This document shows positions 1 to 7,585 of a stretch of 64,000 bases of DNA, piece after piece. Both the position numbers and the translations under genes were made by a program. Every line of letters begins with the position of its first letter. Positions within the stretch are counted from its first letter, which is position 1. Source of the stretch: RFSX01 sp964567435. Its GTDB lineage: Bacteria > Bacteroidota > Bacteroidia > Chitinophagales > Saprospiraceae. Below the pieces are notes generated by a model that searched no databases, was not told the origin of the DNA, and was given only the letters and a program-made list of their open reading frames with translations. Location of the stretch: positions 1 through 64,000 of the forward strand of contig CAZMMQ010000005.1 in the NCBI GenBank assembly GCA_964567435.1, written 5' to 3'.

Positions 1-52
1 GAATACCTGCCTGTCACGCAGGGGGTCGCGGGTTCGAGTCCCGTCCAGACCG
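1..52 (+). tRNA. tRNA-Asp (GTC), 3' part
   Basis: The 5' acceptor and D arm lie before the window. Visible parts: anticodon stem CCTGC/GCAGG (6-10, 18-22) with loop CTGTCAC, giving anticodon GTC at 13-15; T arm 28-44 with loop TTCGAGT; 3' acceptor strand CCAGACC (45-51) and discriminator G at 52. CCA is not encoded. The 3' end is the integration target of the island that follows, and the gene stays intact because the island restores its end. Confidence 0.93.
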
Positions 53-53
53 C
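40..53 (+). repeat. attL core repeat
   Basis: CCCGTCCAGACCGC covers the last T-stem strand, the 3' acceptor strand and discriminator of tRNA-Asp. It is repeated exactly at 15304-15317. The flanking bases differ (T before it here, G at the right copy), so 14 bp is the exact identity block. Confidence 0.9.
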
Positions 54-67
54 TTCATAGAAGCATA

Positions 68-106
68 AACGTCTGATTATCAATATGATAGTCAGGCGTT
101 TTTTCG
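68..106 (+). terminator. Terminator after tRNA-Asp, supplied by the island
   Basis: The hairpin pairs AACGTCTGATTATC (68-81) with GATAGTCAGGCGTT (87-100), with two T-G wobbles and loop AATAT. It is followed by a T run at 99-104. It lies inside the island, 15 bases after the attL repeat, and would replace the terminator displaced to the right end. Confidence 0.75.
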
Positions 107-110
107 TTTA

Positions 111-130
111 GGTCTAATATTTGGTCTAAT
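111..130 (+). repeat. Left-end paired octamer GGTCTAAT
   Basis: GGTCTAAT occurs at 111-118 and 123-130, a 12-base period, and is followed by GTTT. A matching pair, GGTACAAT twice with the same 12-base period and the same following GTTT, lies near the right end at 15179-15198. The position, close to att sites on both sides, suggests integrase arm-type or excisionase sites. That role is inferred. Confidence 0.55.
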
Positions 131-167
131 GTTTCATATAATCATATGGGAATCATACCTTATTATC

Positions 168-1097
168 ATGTCGAACTATAGATATAATGCTGAAAGCTGG
201 TTAGAAGGAGAGATTTCATGGACTTCGATAGAATGCTACGTTGATGAAGGAAATTACATATCCCAAGAATGTATAGTCAAAATACAATCCAAGCAAAGTG
301 AAATTTTTAAGGATGAAGTGAAAAGATATGCTGAAGTCATAATAGAGAAATACGCTAAGTTTCATAGAAAGGAAACCAATAGAAAGAGTTTAGTTGGAAA
401 GTGGCTGAAAACTATCGACAACCTTTTTGAAGGAAGTATTAAAGATTTTGATGAAACTATCCTGCTTGAGGATGAACATTCTCAGTTTCCTCTAGAAATT
501 AGAAAAAAGAAAATTCCTCCTCTTGATTGGTTTTACTATTCTCAAAATGAACTAATCGGAGTACAGAAATATTATAAAGAGTTTCTAAGATTAAGTCAGT
601 GGGACATTTCCGAAGTAGATACTCCAAACACTATAGAGCTTTGGAAAAATATGGATTTCAAATCTGTTGTGTTGGCTGCAACTTATTATAAAATCTTGCA
701 AAGGCTAAGACGTAGCAATGGAATTGTCTATAATTCGTTTTTCTCTGATGTCCCAAAATATAAACTTGCATCATTAAGAGTAGATCTAATAAAGTACAAT
801 TTCATTTCCAAGGATTCAGATCGAGAACTTTTCATAAAGACCTTCAATGGGTACTATCTTTTGAATAGCGAACGGATAGTTTGGTTACAGACATTAGATT
901 GCTTGAGATATTTTATTACTCAAATCAATGGCTGTTTCTCAATCAATAAAGAATATGGCTTGTGGGGAACTGTATGTAATTGCTTCCAATCAGAAGATGG
1001 AAATATAAACTCTAAGACCTTAAGAAAAGCTGATAGGATCAATAAATCTCCAGAACTAAAGATCAAACTAGACAAGCTTGCCAAAATATTGATCTAA
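168..1097 (+). CDS. Hypothetical island protein next to attL
   Basis: A 309-residue soluble protein of unknown function, with no signal peptide or membrane segment visible. The N-terminal part is rich in acidic and aromatic residues. The C-terminal part has a segment with paired cysteines (CNCF) followed by DGNINSKTLRKADR, a layout I vaguely associate with uncharacterised proteins of Bacteroidota mobile elements; I cannot name a family. An upstream ATG at 129 is in frame, but it overlaps the paired octamer repeats at 111-130. The ATG at 168 (MSNYRYN) is therefore preferred. It is the first island gene and stands alone, 135 bases before the HTH gene. It may be cargo (defence or regulation) rather than part of the integration machinery. 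Confidence 0.75.
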   Translation: MSNYRYNAESWLEGEISWTSIECYVDEGNYISQECIVKIQSKQSEIFKDEVKRYAEVIIEKYAKFHRKETNRKSLVGKWLKTIDNLFEGSIKDFDETILLEDEHSQFPLEIRKKKIPPLDWFYYSQNELIGVQKYYKEFLRLSQWDISEVDTPNTIELWKNMDFKSVVLAATYYKILQRLRRSNGIVYNSFFSDVPKYKLASLRVDLIKYNFISKDSDRELFIKTFNGYYLLNSERIVWLQTLDCLRYFITQINGCFSINKEYGLWGTVCNCFQSEDGNINSKTLRKADRINKSPELKIKLDKLAKILI

Positions 1098-1232
1098 TAC
1101 GCCGACATTTTAATAATAGATTTTAATTTCTGATCTAGATTTCTTCAAGAAATATTGAGGTATGCGTCTCAGACGTGCCGACAATAATATATAAGACTAT
1201 TAAGTCGCTTCATAACACATTTGTTTTACGTT

Positions 1233-1553
1233 ATGAAGCACTCGCAATTAAGAAATAACCAACCCTTAGATTTTCAAAGCATTTGGAACTTTCTAACTGA
1301 GTCTATCTCAGCATCTACCGTTGAGCAATTAACGCCTATTATAAAGGACATAGTAGCAGAACATCTATCACAGAGTAAAACGCTGTGTGATACGAATGCC
1401 TTATGTGAAGAACTGTCTTTAAGCAAATCCACAATAATCAAATTACGTAAGCAAGGACTGCCTGTTATCAGAATAGGCGAATCTGTTCGCTTCAATATCC
1501 AAGAAGTAAAGCAATTCTTATTAACCAATAATTCCAATCACGATGACAAGTAA
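1233..1553 (+). CDS. Excisionase-like helix-turn-helix protein
   Basis: A 106-residue protein whose C-terminal half is a MerR/excisionase-type winged helix. LCEELSLSKSTIIKLRKQG is the HTH, LPVIRIGESVRF the wing, and IQEVKQFL the closing helix, as in the helix_turn_helix family used by Bacteroidota islands for excision control. The longer frame begins with TTG at 1221; the ATG at 1233 is chosen. It overlaps the next gene by 11 bases, which ties it to the primase-ATPase-integrase operon. The likely role is recombination directionality or autoregulation of the mobility genes. That is known for the family and inferred here. Confidence 0.82.
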   Translation: MKHSQLRNNQPLDFQSIWNFLTESISASTVEQLTPIIKDIVAEHLSQSKTLCDTNALCEELSLSKSTIIKLRKQGLPVIRIGESVRFNIQEVKQFLLTNNSNHDDK

Positions 1554-2727
1554 TTTAAAAGACAGAATCTTAGAGAAGGATATAGAATACTTCATTAAGA
1601 TATTCCCTACTCTAAAAACTGCAAGGAAAAATTCGAAAGGATATTTGATTTGCAATACTATGAGAGGAGAAAGAAATCCATCTCTAAGTATTTATCAAAG
1701 AAATGGCAGACACTATCTACATGATTTTGCAGACCCCACCTACAGAGGAGATGTGTTTGAGCTATATGCTTTGGTCAATGACATCAAGGACGTAAAGGAA
1801 AACTTCTATACTATTTTACTAGGATTAGCTGAAGATCTCGGTATTGCTATTCCCCAATCTCATTTTCAAAAAAAGGCATTCGAACTAGATGGCGAGCATG
1901 ACTACATTATTGAAGAAAAAGGAATCGAAGACCTAACTGAAGTAGAGAAAGATTGGCTGAAGAGATATAATATATCATACGAAACCTTACTTGAATATGA
2001 CATGAGTTTCCTTAAATACTTCGTGCGATATTCCATCAGTAGGAATGAACCTATTCCCTTCTATTCAAATACAAACAACATATATCTAGCTCATAAGCAT
2101 ACTACTTGCGTCAAGATATACAACCCCTTATCAGATGGAAAATATAAGTTTCAATTTCTGGGAATAAAACCATCAGACTACTGCATAGGTATCTCTAAAA
2201 AGAGACCCATCGAGGACATAGCATGTGAAGGTAAACTAGTTATATGTTCTGGATTCAAAGACTTCCTAATTCTAACCTCATTAGGCTATACTGCAATTGC
2301 ACTAAATAGTGAAAGCACCTTTCATATATCTCAACCTATAGTGGATGAAATAATCCAAACGGAATATGAATGTGAAATACCTTTTGAAGTGATTGTGATA
2401 TATGACTCTGATCCAACGGGTAAGGAATGTTCTCAAAGATTATACGAGAAATACAAGAATGAATTCAAAACAAGAATTGTATCCCTACCTAAAAAGCTTA
2501 CTGAAAGAGGTGGCAAAGACGTAGGCGATTGGATAGAGTTGGGTTGCGATTCTAAGGAATTAATAGCACTAATCAATGGCACTCTAATTCCAGAAAAGAA
2601 GATAGCTCAGGATCCCAATAAGCCAATAGCCTATTTAGCCGCTTTAGCCACTAGTAATAATTACTCAAAAAAAGTCTATTCATACAAATCCATTATCAAA
2701 ACAAAACCACTAACCAATGAAAGCTAA
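1543..2727 (+). CDS. Primase-like protein with Toprim domain
   Basis: A 394-residue protein of the kind that precedes DUF3987 ATPases in Bacteroidota islands. Residues about 30-80 resemble a primase N-terminal domain (GYLICNTMRGERNPSLSIY, then HDFADPTYRGDVFELYALVND) but lack the full set of zinc-binding residues. Residues about 230-330 are a Toprim domain: SGFKD (236-240), YDSDPTG (287-293) and KDVGDW (325-330). The glutamate usual at the first Toprim motif (EGxxD) is a serine here, so catalysis may be altered. It overlaps the excisionase-like gene and, by 11 bases, the DUF3987 gene. A role in replicating the excised element or priming its DNA is inferred. Confidence 0.8.
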   Translation: MTSNLKDRILEKDIEYFIKIFPTLKTARKNSKGYLICNTMRGERNPSLSIYQRNGRHYLHDFADPTYRGDVFELYALVNDIKDVKENFYTILLGLAEDLGIAIPQSHFQKKAFELDGEHDYIIEEKGIEDLTEVEKDWLKRYNISYETLLEYDMSFLKYFVRYSISRNEPIPFYSNTNNIYLAHKHTTCVKIYNPLSDGKYKFQFLGIKPSDYCIGISKKRPIEDIACEGKLVICSGFKDFLILTSLGYTAIALNSESTFHISQPIVDEIIQTEYECEIPFEVIVIYDSDPTGKECSQRLYEKYKNEFKTRIVSLPKKLTERGGKDVGDWIELGCDSKELIALINGTLIPEKKIAQDPNKPIAYLAALATSNNYSKKVYSYKSIIKTKPLTNES

Positions 2728-4138
2728 AAATCATATTGAACCTGACTATAGTGAATATTTTAAATCATTGTCTAAACACTTAAACACAAAAGGCAGCAGC
2801 CCAGAAAACAATGCTAAGGGAGAAACCGAAAGTAAAAATGAGACGATTGAAGATTATGATAATCTACCGTCTTTACTTAAAGAATCATTAGACCCAATTC
2901 CAATTAAGGAAAGAGAATTAATGACTTTAGTTTTTCTTGTTGCTATAGGTTCTATTCTAAGAAATGTAAGAGGAAAATTTAGAGACAGTTGGCTATATCC
3001 AAATCTTTATCTACTAGTCATAGCCCCAGCTGCTTCTGGTAAGAGCAGGATTAAATATGGAAGGGACATCGTCAAAGAAATTAATAGGACACTAATAAAT
3101 GAAAGTGAAAAGGCTAAGTCTCAGTACAAGTTAAAACAAAGTGAATACGCTAAGGGTAACATTTCGCTTGCGGAGTTAGGTGATGAACCATTCTTTCCAT
3201 TGTTATTAATAGGTGACAATATAACTTCTGCAATGTTCATCAGACAACTTCTTCATAATGATGGATATGGGTTTATGTTCGGTACTGAGCTTGACTCCCT
3301 GAATGATTCTTCTAGCGCCCATAAGGCTCACGTCAATGATGTTTTAAGAAAAGCTTCTGAAGGTGAACCTTATTCATACTTTAGAAAAACAGATAACGAT
3401 AGAACCAATATAGAATGTTGTAGACTCTCTCTATGCATATCAGGGACACCGAAGCAGTTTACAGACTTCATTAGGAGTTTTGAAAATGGTCTATTCAGTA
3501 GAATAATTACTTACTCTTTTAAGAGTGAACGTAAGTGGCTCTCTTCTTCTAGTTCTGAGTACGCTTTCGATTATGAAGAACATTACAATAAGTTATCTCA
3601 AAGGCTACTCTCTTATTTTGAGATACTCCGTACCAGAACCAAAGAGATCAAGTTTTATCTCAAGCAAAATCAATTAGAAAAGCTAGATGAAGTTTTTAGC
3701 TCAAGGCTTGATTCAAGCTACTCAACAAATGGAGACTTCATACAAGCGAATGTAAAACGACAAGCAGCTATGCTAACTAAGATAGCAATGGTTCTTTCCG
3801 TATTGAGAAGTTTTGAAAATGACACTATCCAAGATGAGATTAAGTGTGATGATATAGATTTTGATACAGCTCTGAAACTTAGTTCAATAATATTTGATCA
3901 TTCTGTCAGAGGTCTAAATCTCCTCAATGGAGAATTCGTAGAACAGAATCTCAAAGGAAAAGAGAAAAGAGATTACTTCTATGCTCTACCGAACGAATTT
4001 GATTACAAACAATCCCAAGACTTAGCTGCTAAGAAAGGGATGAGTCTGAACACTGCTCAAAAATGGATAAGGAGCTTTGAAACCAAAGGACTCATAATCA
4101 GAATTAAAAAAGGTCACTATAAAAAGGTAGCTCAATAA
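2717..4138 (+). CDS. DUF3987 P-loop ATPase
   Basis: A 473-residue protein. The Walker A motif APAASGKSR lies at residues about 103-111, after a stretch (ELMTLVFLVAIGSILRNVRG) typical of DUF3987 proteins, which are RepA/primase-helicase-like proteins of mobile elements. The final 45 residues look like a winged helix (DLAAKKGMSLNTAQKWIRSF) and may bind DNA. The first 50 residues are polar and probably disordered. It follows the Toprim gene with an 11-base overlap, and together they probably provide replication functions for the excised island. The exact biochemical activity of this family is not well defined. Confidence 0.82.
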   Translation: MKAKNHIEPDYSEYFKSLSKHLNTKGSSPENNAKGETESKNETIEDYDNLPSLLKESLDPIPIKERELMTLVFLVAIGSILRNVRGKFRDSWLYPNLYLLVIAPAASGKSRIKYGRDIVKEINRTLINESEKAKSQYKLKQSEYAKGNISLAELGDEPFFPLLLIGDNITSAMFIRQLLHNDGYGFMFGTELDSLNDSSSAHKAHVNDVLRKASEGEPYSYFRKTDNDRTNIECCRLSLCISGTPKQFTDFIRSFENGLFSRIITYSFKSERKWLSSSSSEYAFDYEEHYNKLSQRLLSYFEILRTRTKEIKFYLKQNQLEKLDEVFSSRLDSSYSTNGDFIQANVKRQAAMLTKIAMVLSVLRSFENDTIQDEIKCDDIDFDTALKLSSIIFDHSVRGLNLLNGEFVEQNLKGKEKRDYFYALPNEFDYKQSQDLAAKKGMSLNTAQKWIRSFETKGLIIRIKKGHYKKVAQ

Positions 4139-4214
4139 ACCATGCAAAAGTTGCCCATGCACCTATAAAAGGGTGGCCTTTAGGGTATAGACCGTAAAAC
4201 TTAAAAATTGTAAA

Positions 4215-5468
4215 ATGGCATCACTGAAATTCTTAATACGAAAAGGAAAAGGCAACTCCAATAAAGATGGAACTGCATTAATATTCCTAAGATATACTCA
4301 TAGAGGAAGAGTCACTCTTTTTTCAACTAAGAAAAAAATACATAAGGACTATTGGGACGAAACAGGCCAGAAGGCCAAAAGAGCTTATAAGGGTTTCTCA
4401 ATATTAAACATCTACTTATCTAAATTCAGGCAGCAAGTAGAAGATGTTGTAAACAAAGCTCTCTATCAAGGAATTGACCCTACAATCAACTTCGTCAAGA
4501 AAAATTACACAAAGGAGAATGGTCTAGATAAACAAACAGCCTTTGTCAATTTTGAATCCTTTTGTACACAACACATAGAAGAGTCAAAGAAGACTAAAAA
4601 GCCGCCTACAATAAGAAGCTATAACGATTTCATCCATGTACTTGATCTGTATAAGAAATCACGAAAGCTAAGAGTACTTGAGTACGAAGATTTTAATCTC
4701 GAATGGTATTACGATTTTATGCAATTCTATATTGAAGAAAGAGGTGCCAGCAACAATACATTCGGAAAGCACATTAAAACTCTTAAGTCCTTTCTAAATG
4801 AATCTACAAGGAAGGGACACAATAAGCATTTTGACTTTAGAGACAAAGAATTCAAGGTCTACAAAGAAGAGGTCCATCACATTTACCTAGATGAATTTGA
4901 ACTCAGAGAGATGTTGGACTTAGATTTTTCAAACAATATTAAGCGACAGACCATAAGAGACCTATTTGTAGTTGCATGTTACACTGGTGTGAGATTTGGA
5001 GACTTCAAACAAATCAGTCAAAAGAATATACTAAACGATAGACTTCGGATAAAGACTCAAAAAACAGGAAGCTTTGTTGTGGTACCTCTCCATCCAATAG
5101 TGAAGCAAATAGTTGAGCGATACAAAGGGAAATTGCCAAATGCATATTGCAACAATGTTATAAATGCGGAACTAAAACACATCGGAAAGCTAGCGGGCAT
5201 TGATGAACAAATAGTTCAAGTGAGAACTCACGGATTAAAGAGGAAGGAAACTCTATATAAAAAATACGAATTGATTTCTTCCCATTGCGCAAGAAGGTCT
5301 TTCGCAACAAATCTATTCAAACAGGGATTTCCAGCAATTAACATAATGAAGATTACTGGTCATAAGACTCAGAAGTCATTTATGAGATATATAAAAGTAA
5401 CCGGAGACGAAGTTGCCAACTTACTAGAGCAGCATTGGGCTTCAATTAATAATCACAAAACATTGTAA
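4215..5468 (+). CDS. Tyrosine recombinase (island integrase)
   Basis: A 417-residue phage-type integrase. The N-terminal arm-binding domain (1-100) has the GKGNSNKDGTALIFLRYTHRG pattern common in Bacteroidota integrases. A SAM-like core-binding domain spans about 105-210 and the catalytic domain about 220-405. Candidate catalytic residues are R260 (CYTGVRFGDF), K283, H357 and R360 (SSHCARRSF), H383 (TGHKT) and the nucleophile Y392 (MRYIKV). All are present, so the enzyme looks active. It should catalyse recombination between the tRNA-Asp target and the circular element. Unusually it sits in the middle of the island, not beside attL or attR. Confidence 0.93.
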   Translation: MASLKFLIRKGKGNSNKDGTALIFLRYTHRGRVTLFSTKKKIHKDYWDETGQKAKRAYKGFSILNIYLSKFRQQVEDVVNKALYQGIDPTINFVKKNYTKENGLDKQTAFVNFESFCTQHIEESKKTKKPPTIRSYNDFIHVLDLYKKSRKLRVLEYEDFNLEWYYDFMQFYIEERGASNNTFGKHIKTLKSFLNESTRKGHNKHFDFRDKEFKVYKEEVHHIYLDEFELREMLDLDFSNNIKRQTIRDLFVVACYTGVRFGDFKQISQKNILNDRLRIKTQKTGSFVVVPLHPIVKQIVERYKGKLPNAYCNNVINAELKHIGKLAGIDEQIVQVRTHGLKRKETLYKKYELISSHCARRSFATNLFKQGFPAINIMKITGHKTQKSFMRYIKVTGDEVANLLEQHWASINNHKTL

Positions 5469-5469
5469 A

Positions 5470-5814
5470 ATGGACAAGAGAACATTTATTAGAAAGATTG
5501 ATTCGTGTATCAAGAACATGGGGACACCTAAAGTCTATCACCCAAAAAGAATGAAACCTAAGTGGCTATCATTGAAAACAAACCAAGAGAAAATGGAAGC
5601 ACTAGAGAAGTGGATTATGACCGATAAACCCTCTATTGGATTCAAAAGGTTAGTTGGTAAAGGCTTAGCAGAAAAGACTCTTGAAGCTGTAATAGTCAGT
5701 TATCCTGAATGTAGCAGATTCTTCAAATCAGAAAATGTTAGAGAACACTGCATTGATAAGTTTAGACTCTTTTTAAAAGGGAAGGAGTTTGTCAAATCAA
5801 AAGATTTAGTTTAA
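5470..5814 (+). CDS. Hypothetical basic protein after the integrase
   Basis: A 114-residue protein starting one base after the integrase stop, so translated from the same transcript. It is rich in lysine and arginine (for example VYHPKRMKPKWLSLKTNQEK) and has no signal peptide, membrane segment or recognised motif. The tight link to the integrase suggests an accessory DNA-binding or regulatory function, but no family can be named. Confidence 0.65.
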   Translation: MDKRTFIRKIDSCIKNMGTPKVYHPKRMKPKWLSLKTNQEKMEALEKWIMTDKPSIGFKRLVGKGLAEKTLEAVIVSYPECSRFFKSENVREHCIDKFRLFLKGKEFVKSKDLV

Positions 5815-5842
5815 CCATTTAATCACCCAGAAAAGACACAAC

Positions 5843-6931
5843 ATGACGTTTAGAATTATTACAATAATTGCAATCTTAAATATCAACTGTTTACTAAATG
5901 CTCAGATTGATTTTATAGAAATGCCAGGAGACCAAATAGAGAAAGTGGAATATGATAGTACCGAGAATTTTATAATTGAAAACCTTGAGATGTACATAGG
6001 ACAAGAACTTTGTTTTATTCCGAATCTATCTATTTCAAATTACATAGTTCCGACATTATATATGAGCATTGAAGAAAGCCAACTAGAATCAAAGGGTAAC
6101 ATTTATCATCCTGAGCAAATCGGATTAAATACTATAGACTTATATAGATCAAATATTAGGGAGTTATATGGAAGGTACTTCAGTGTATTAGATGTCGTAG
6201 AAAAGGAATGCCTGACACAACCCAAGTATTATTTAAAATTATTGGATCATAGCAGTGACATAGCGGTTTATTTTGAAATACCAAGTACAAGAAGCAAGTT
6301 CCCTTTCTTAATCTTAGGTTACTATGAAAAATTGAAAAGTAGAATAACAAAAAAGACTCTTGTAGCCAATATGTTCTCAGTTGTTCGTGACCTAAGCAAT
6401 AACAGAGACCTAACGGTTCATGAGCATACAAAATGGCTATGCAGTAAGATTTCCATAAGTAAAGTTGATTCAAGACTAATCTATGAAATTCAGAACCAAA
6501 ATGGAGACAAGTTTGGGATCTCCAAAAAGGAATTTGATAAAGTATTTCTATCATCCGAAGATGTACATAAAAGTAAAATCCAAGACCCACAGGTTTCAGA
6601 GATAGGCTTTTACTCTAGTAAGAGTTTAGATGAAAATGGAAAGATGAACTTTGGAAGAAGGATAGTGAGTAGAAACACGATAGGTGTTTTGAATAAACTA
6701 TTTGATTGTGGCTATAGTCCTAACAAAGGAAAAGTTGTAGTCGATGTTGTTGTTAATCCTCAAGGAGCAATTACGTCATGTTCCATTAATGTAAATGAAA
6801 CAGATTGCAAAATTCCATTAGACATATTGGAGTCCATTTTGACTGAGTTTCAGCTATACCGCTTTGACCCTATTGGTGCCGAAGGTGATTTAGAAAAATC
6901 GAAGATCTTATTCAGGTTCAGTGATTTCTAG
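5843..6931 (+). CDS. Exported protein with TonB-like C-terminal domain
   Basis: A 362-residue protein beginning with a likely signal peptide (MTFRIITIIAILNINCLLNAQ). The middle part is unrecognised. The last 70 residues (KGKVVVDVVVNPQGAITSC, then LDILESILTEFQLYRFDPI) follow the beta-beta-alpha pattern of the TonB C-terminal domain family, where one strand reads VxVxVxxxGxIxxxxV. There is no N-terminal transmembrane anchor with a proline-rich linker as in true TonB, so it is a periplasmic or surface protein with a TonB_C-like fold. It lies at the end of the mobility operon, 29 bases after the previous gene. Cargo with an envelope role is possible; function unknown. Confidence 0.6.
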   Translation: MTFRIITIIAILNINCLLNAQIDFIEMPGDQIEKVEYDSTENFIIENLEMYIGQELCFIPNLSISNYIVPTLYMSIEESQLESKGNIYHPEQIGLNTIDLYRSNIRELYGRYFSVLDVVEKECLTQPKYYLKLLDHSSDIAVYFEIPSTRSKFPFLILGYYEKLKSRITKKTLVANMFSVVRDLSNNRDLTVHEHTKWLCSKISISKVDSRLIYEIQNQNGDKFGISKKEFDKVFLSSEDVHKSKIQDPQVSEIGFYSSKSLDENGKMNFGRRIVSRNTIGVLNKLFDCGYSPNKGKVVVDVVVNPQGAITSCSINVNETDCKIPLDILESILTEFQLYRFDPIGAEGDLEKSKILFRFSDF

Positions 6932-6962
6932 TTAACAAAACAGTTTATTTACTCTTCCTTCA

Positions 6963-7060
6963 AATGGGTCTAATCTTAGTTCTAGACATAGAATACTTGA
7001 ATTCTGCACTATTCCTCTAAGAGTTAAATTAATATAGGTAGAACCTGAATTAGACCCATT
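6963..7060. repeat. Inverted repeat between mobility module and cargo
   Basis: AATGGGTCTAAT (6963-6974) is mirrored by ATTAGACCCATT (7049-7060). A further four-base pair of arms, GTTC (6979-6982) and GAAC (7041-7044), lies inside after a four-base mismatch. The outer arms contain the octamer GGTCTAAT that is paired at the left end of the island. It could form a long RNA stem between the two gene blocks or mark an older junction. There is no T run after it. Confidence 0.55.
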
Positions 7061-7175
7061 CTCACTTTATTGATCTTAGATAATAAAAGCAAAACAATAT
7101 TGATTGGTAATCAAATGGGATTCTGAATCCTTGGATAAGTGATACCCAAATTGATTACACAAATAAGATTCCTAA

Positions 7176-7202
7176 TTGTTTATCGCCAAAACACTATATT
7201 TG
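7176..7202 (+). promoter_or_regulatory. Promoter of the XRE regulator gene
   Basis: TTG at 7176-7178, then 16 bases, then TATATTTG at 7195-7202, match the Bacteroidota -33/-7 consensus (TTG and TAnnTTTG). Transcription would begin near 7209, which places the ATG at 7235 about 26 bases downstream and rules out the longer frame that begins at 7139. Confidence 0.65.
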
Positions 7203-7204
7203 AC

Positions 7205-7213
7205 CATAATTGG
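7205..7213 (+). promoter_or_regulatory. Candidate operator CATAATTGG, copy 1
   Basis: The nonamer lies right after the -7 box of the XRE gene, and an exact second copy lies at 7549-7557 in front of the methyltransferase gene. Controller proteins of restriction systems are known to bind repeated sites in such positions. Binding here is inferred from the duplication only. Confidence 0.35.
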
Positions 7214-7234
7214 ACTAGTATAAAAAAGGTTCAT

Positions 7235-7528
7235 ATGACTTTCGGAGAAAAATTAAAGGAATTAAGAGAGCAAAATGGCTTAGCCCAAAGACAAATCGGT
7301 GCTGCTATTGAAGTGGATGGTGCTTTTATAAGTAAAGTTGAAAAAGGGGAAAAGAGACTAAACAGGAATCACCTACCAAAGCTCTCAGATTTATTGGATG
7401 TCAATTTAGAAGACTTAGAAACACTTTGGCTCGCTAATAGGATTTACAACTTAATCGAAGATGAAGAACAAGGTTATAGTGCTTTAAATGAAGCAAAGAA
7501 GATTTATAAAAAGCGGAATAATAAATAA
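7235..7528 (+). CDS. XRE-family regulator of the restriction locus
   Basis: A 97-residue protein with a Cro/C1-type HTH (residues 1-62): FGEKLKELREQNGLAQRQIG, then EVDGAFISKVEKGEKRLNR. The remaining 30 residues are charged. In size and position, just before a methyltransferase gene, it resembles the controller (C) proteins of restriction-modification systems, which delay restriction until methylation is established. A clear promoter lies at 7176-7202, and a repeated nonamer precedes both this gene and the methyltransferase gene, consistent with autoregulation. The start at 7235 follows from the promoter position. Confidence 0.85.
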   Translation: MTFGEKLKELREQNGLAQRQIGAAIEVDGAFISKVEKGEKRLNRNHLPKLSDLLDVNLEDLETLWLANRIYNLIEDEEQGYSALNEAKKIYKKRNNK

Positions 7529-7548
7529 ATTCAACTAATCAAATAAGT

Positions 7549-7557
7549 CATAATTGG
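7549..7557 (+). promoter_or_regulatory. Candidate operator CATAATTGG, copy 2
   Basis: This is the exact repeat of the nonamer at 7205-7213, here 29 bases before the methyltransferase start and 21 bases after the XRE stop. A weak -7-like box (GAACTTTG) follows at about 7565-7572. Confidence 0.35.
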
Positions 7558-7585
7558 CTCAAATGAACTTTGAGAAAGAGAATAA

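Noticed and set aside
6180..6590. 136-codon minus-strand frame in the TonB_C-like gene
   Set aside because: Antisense overlap, no motif, no promoter.
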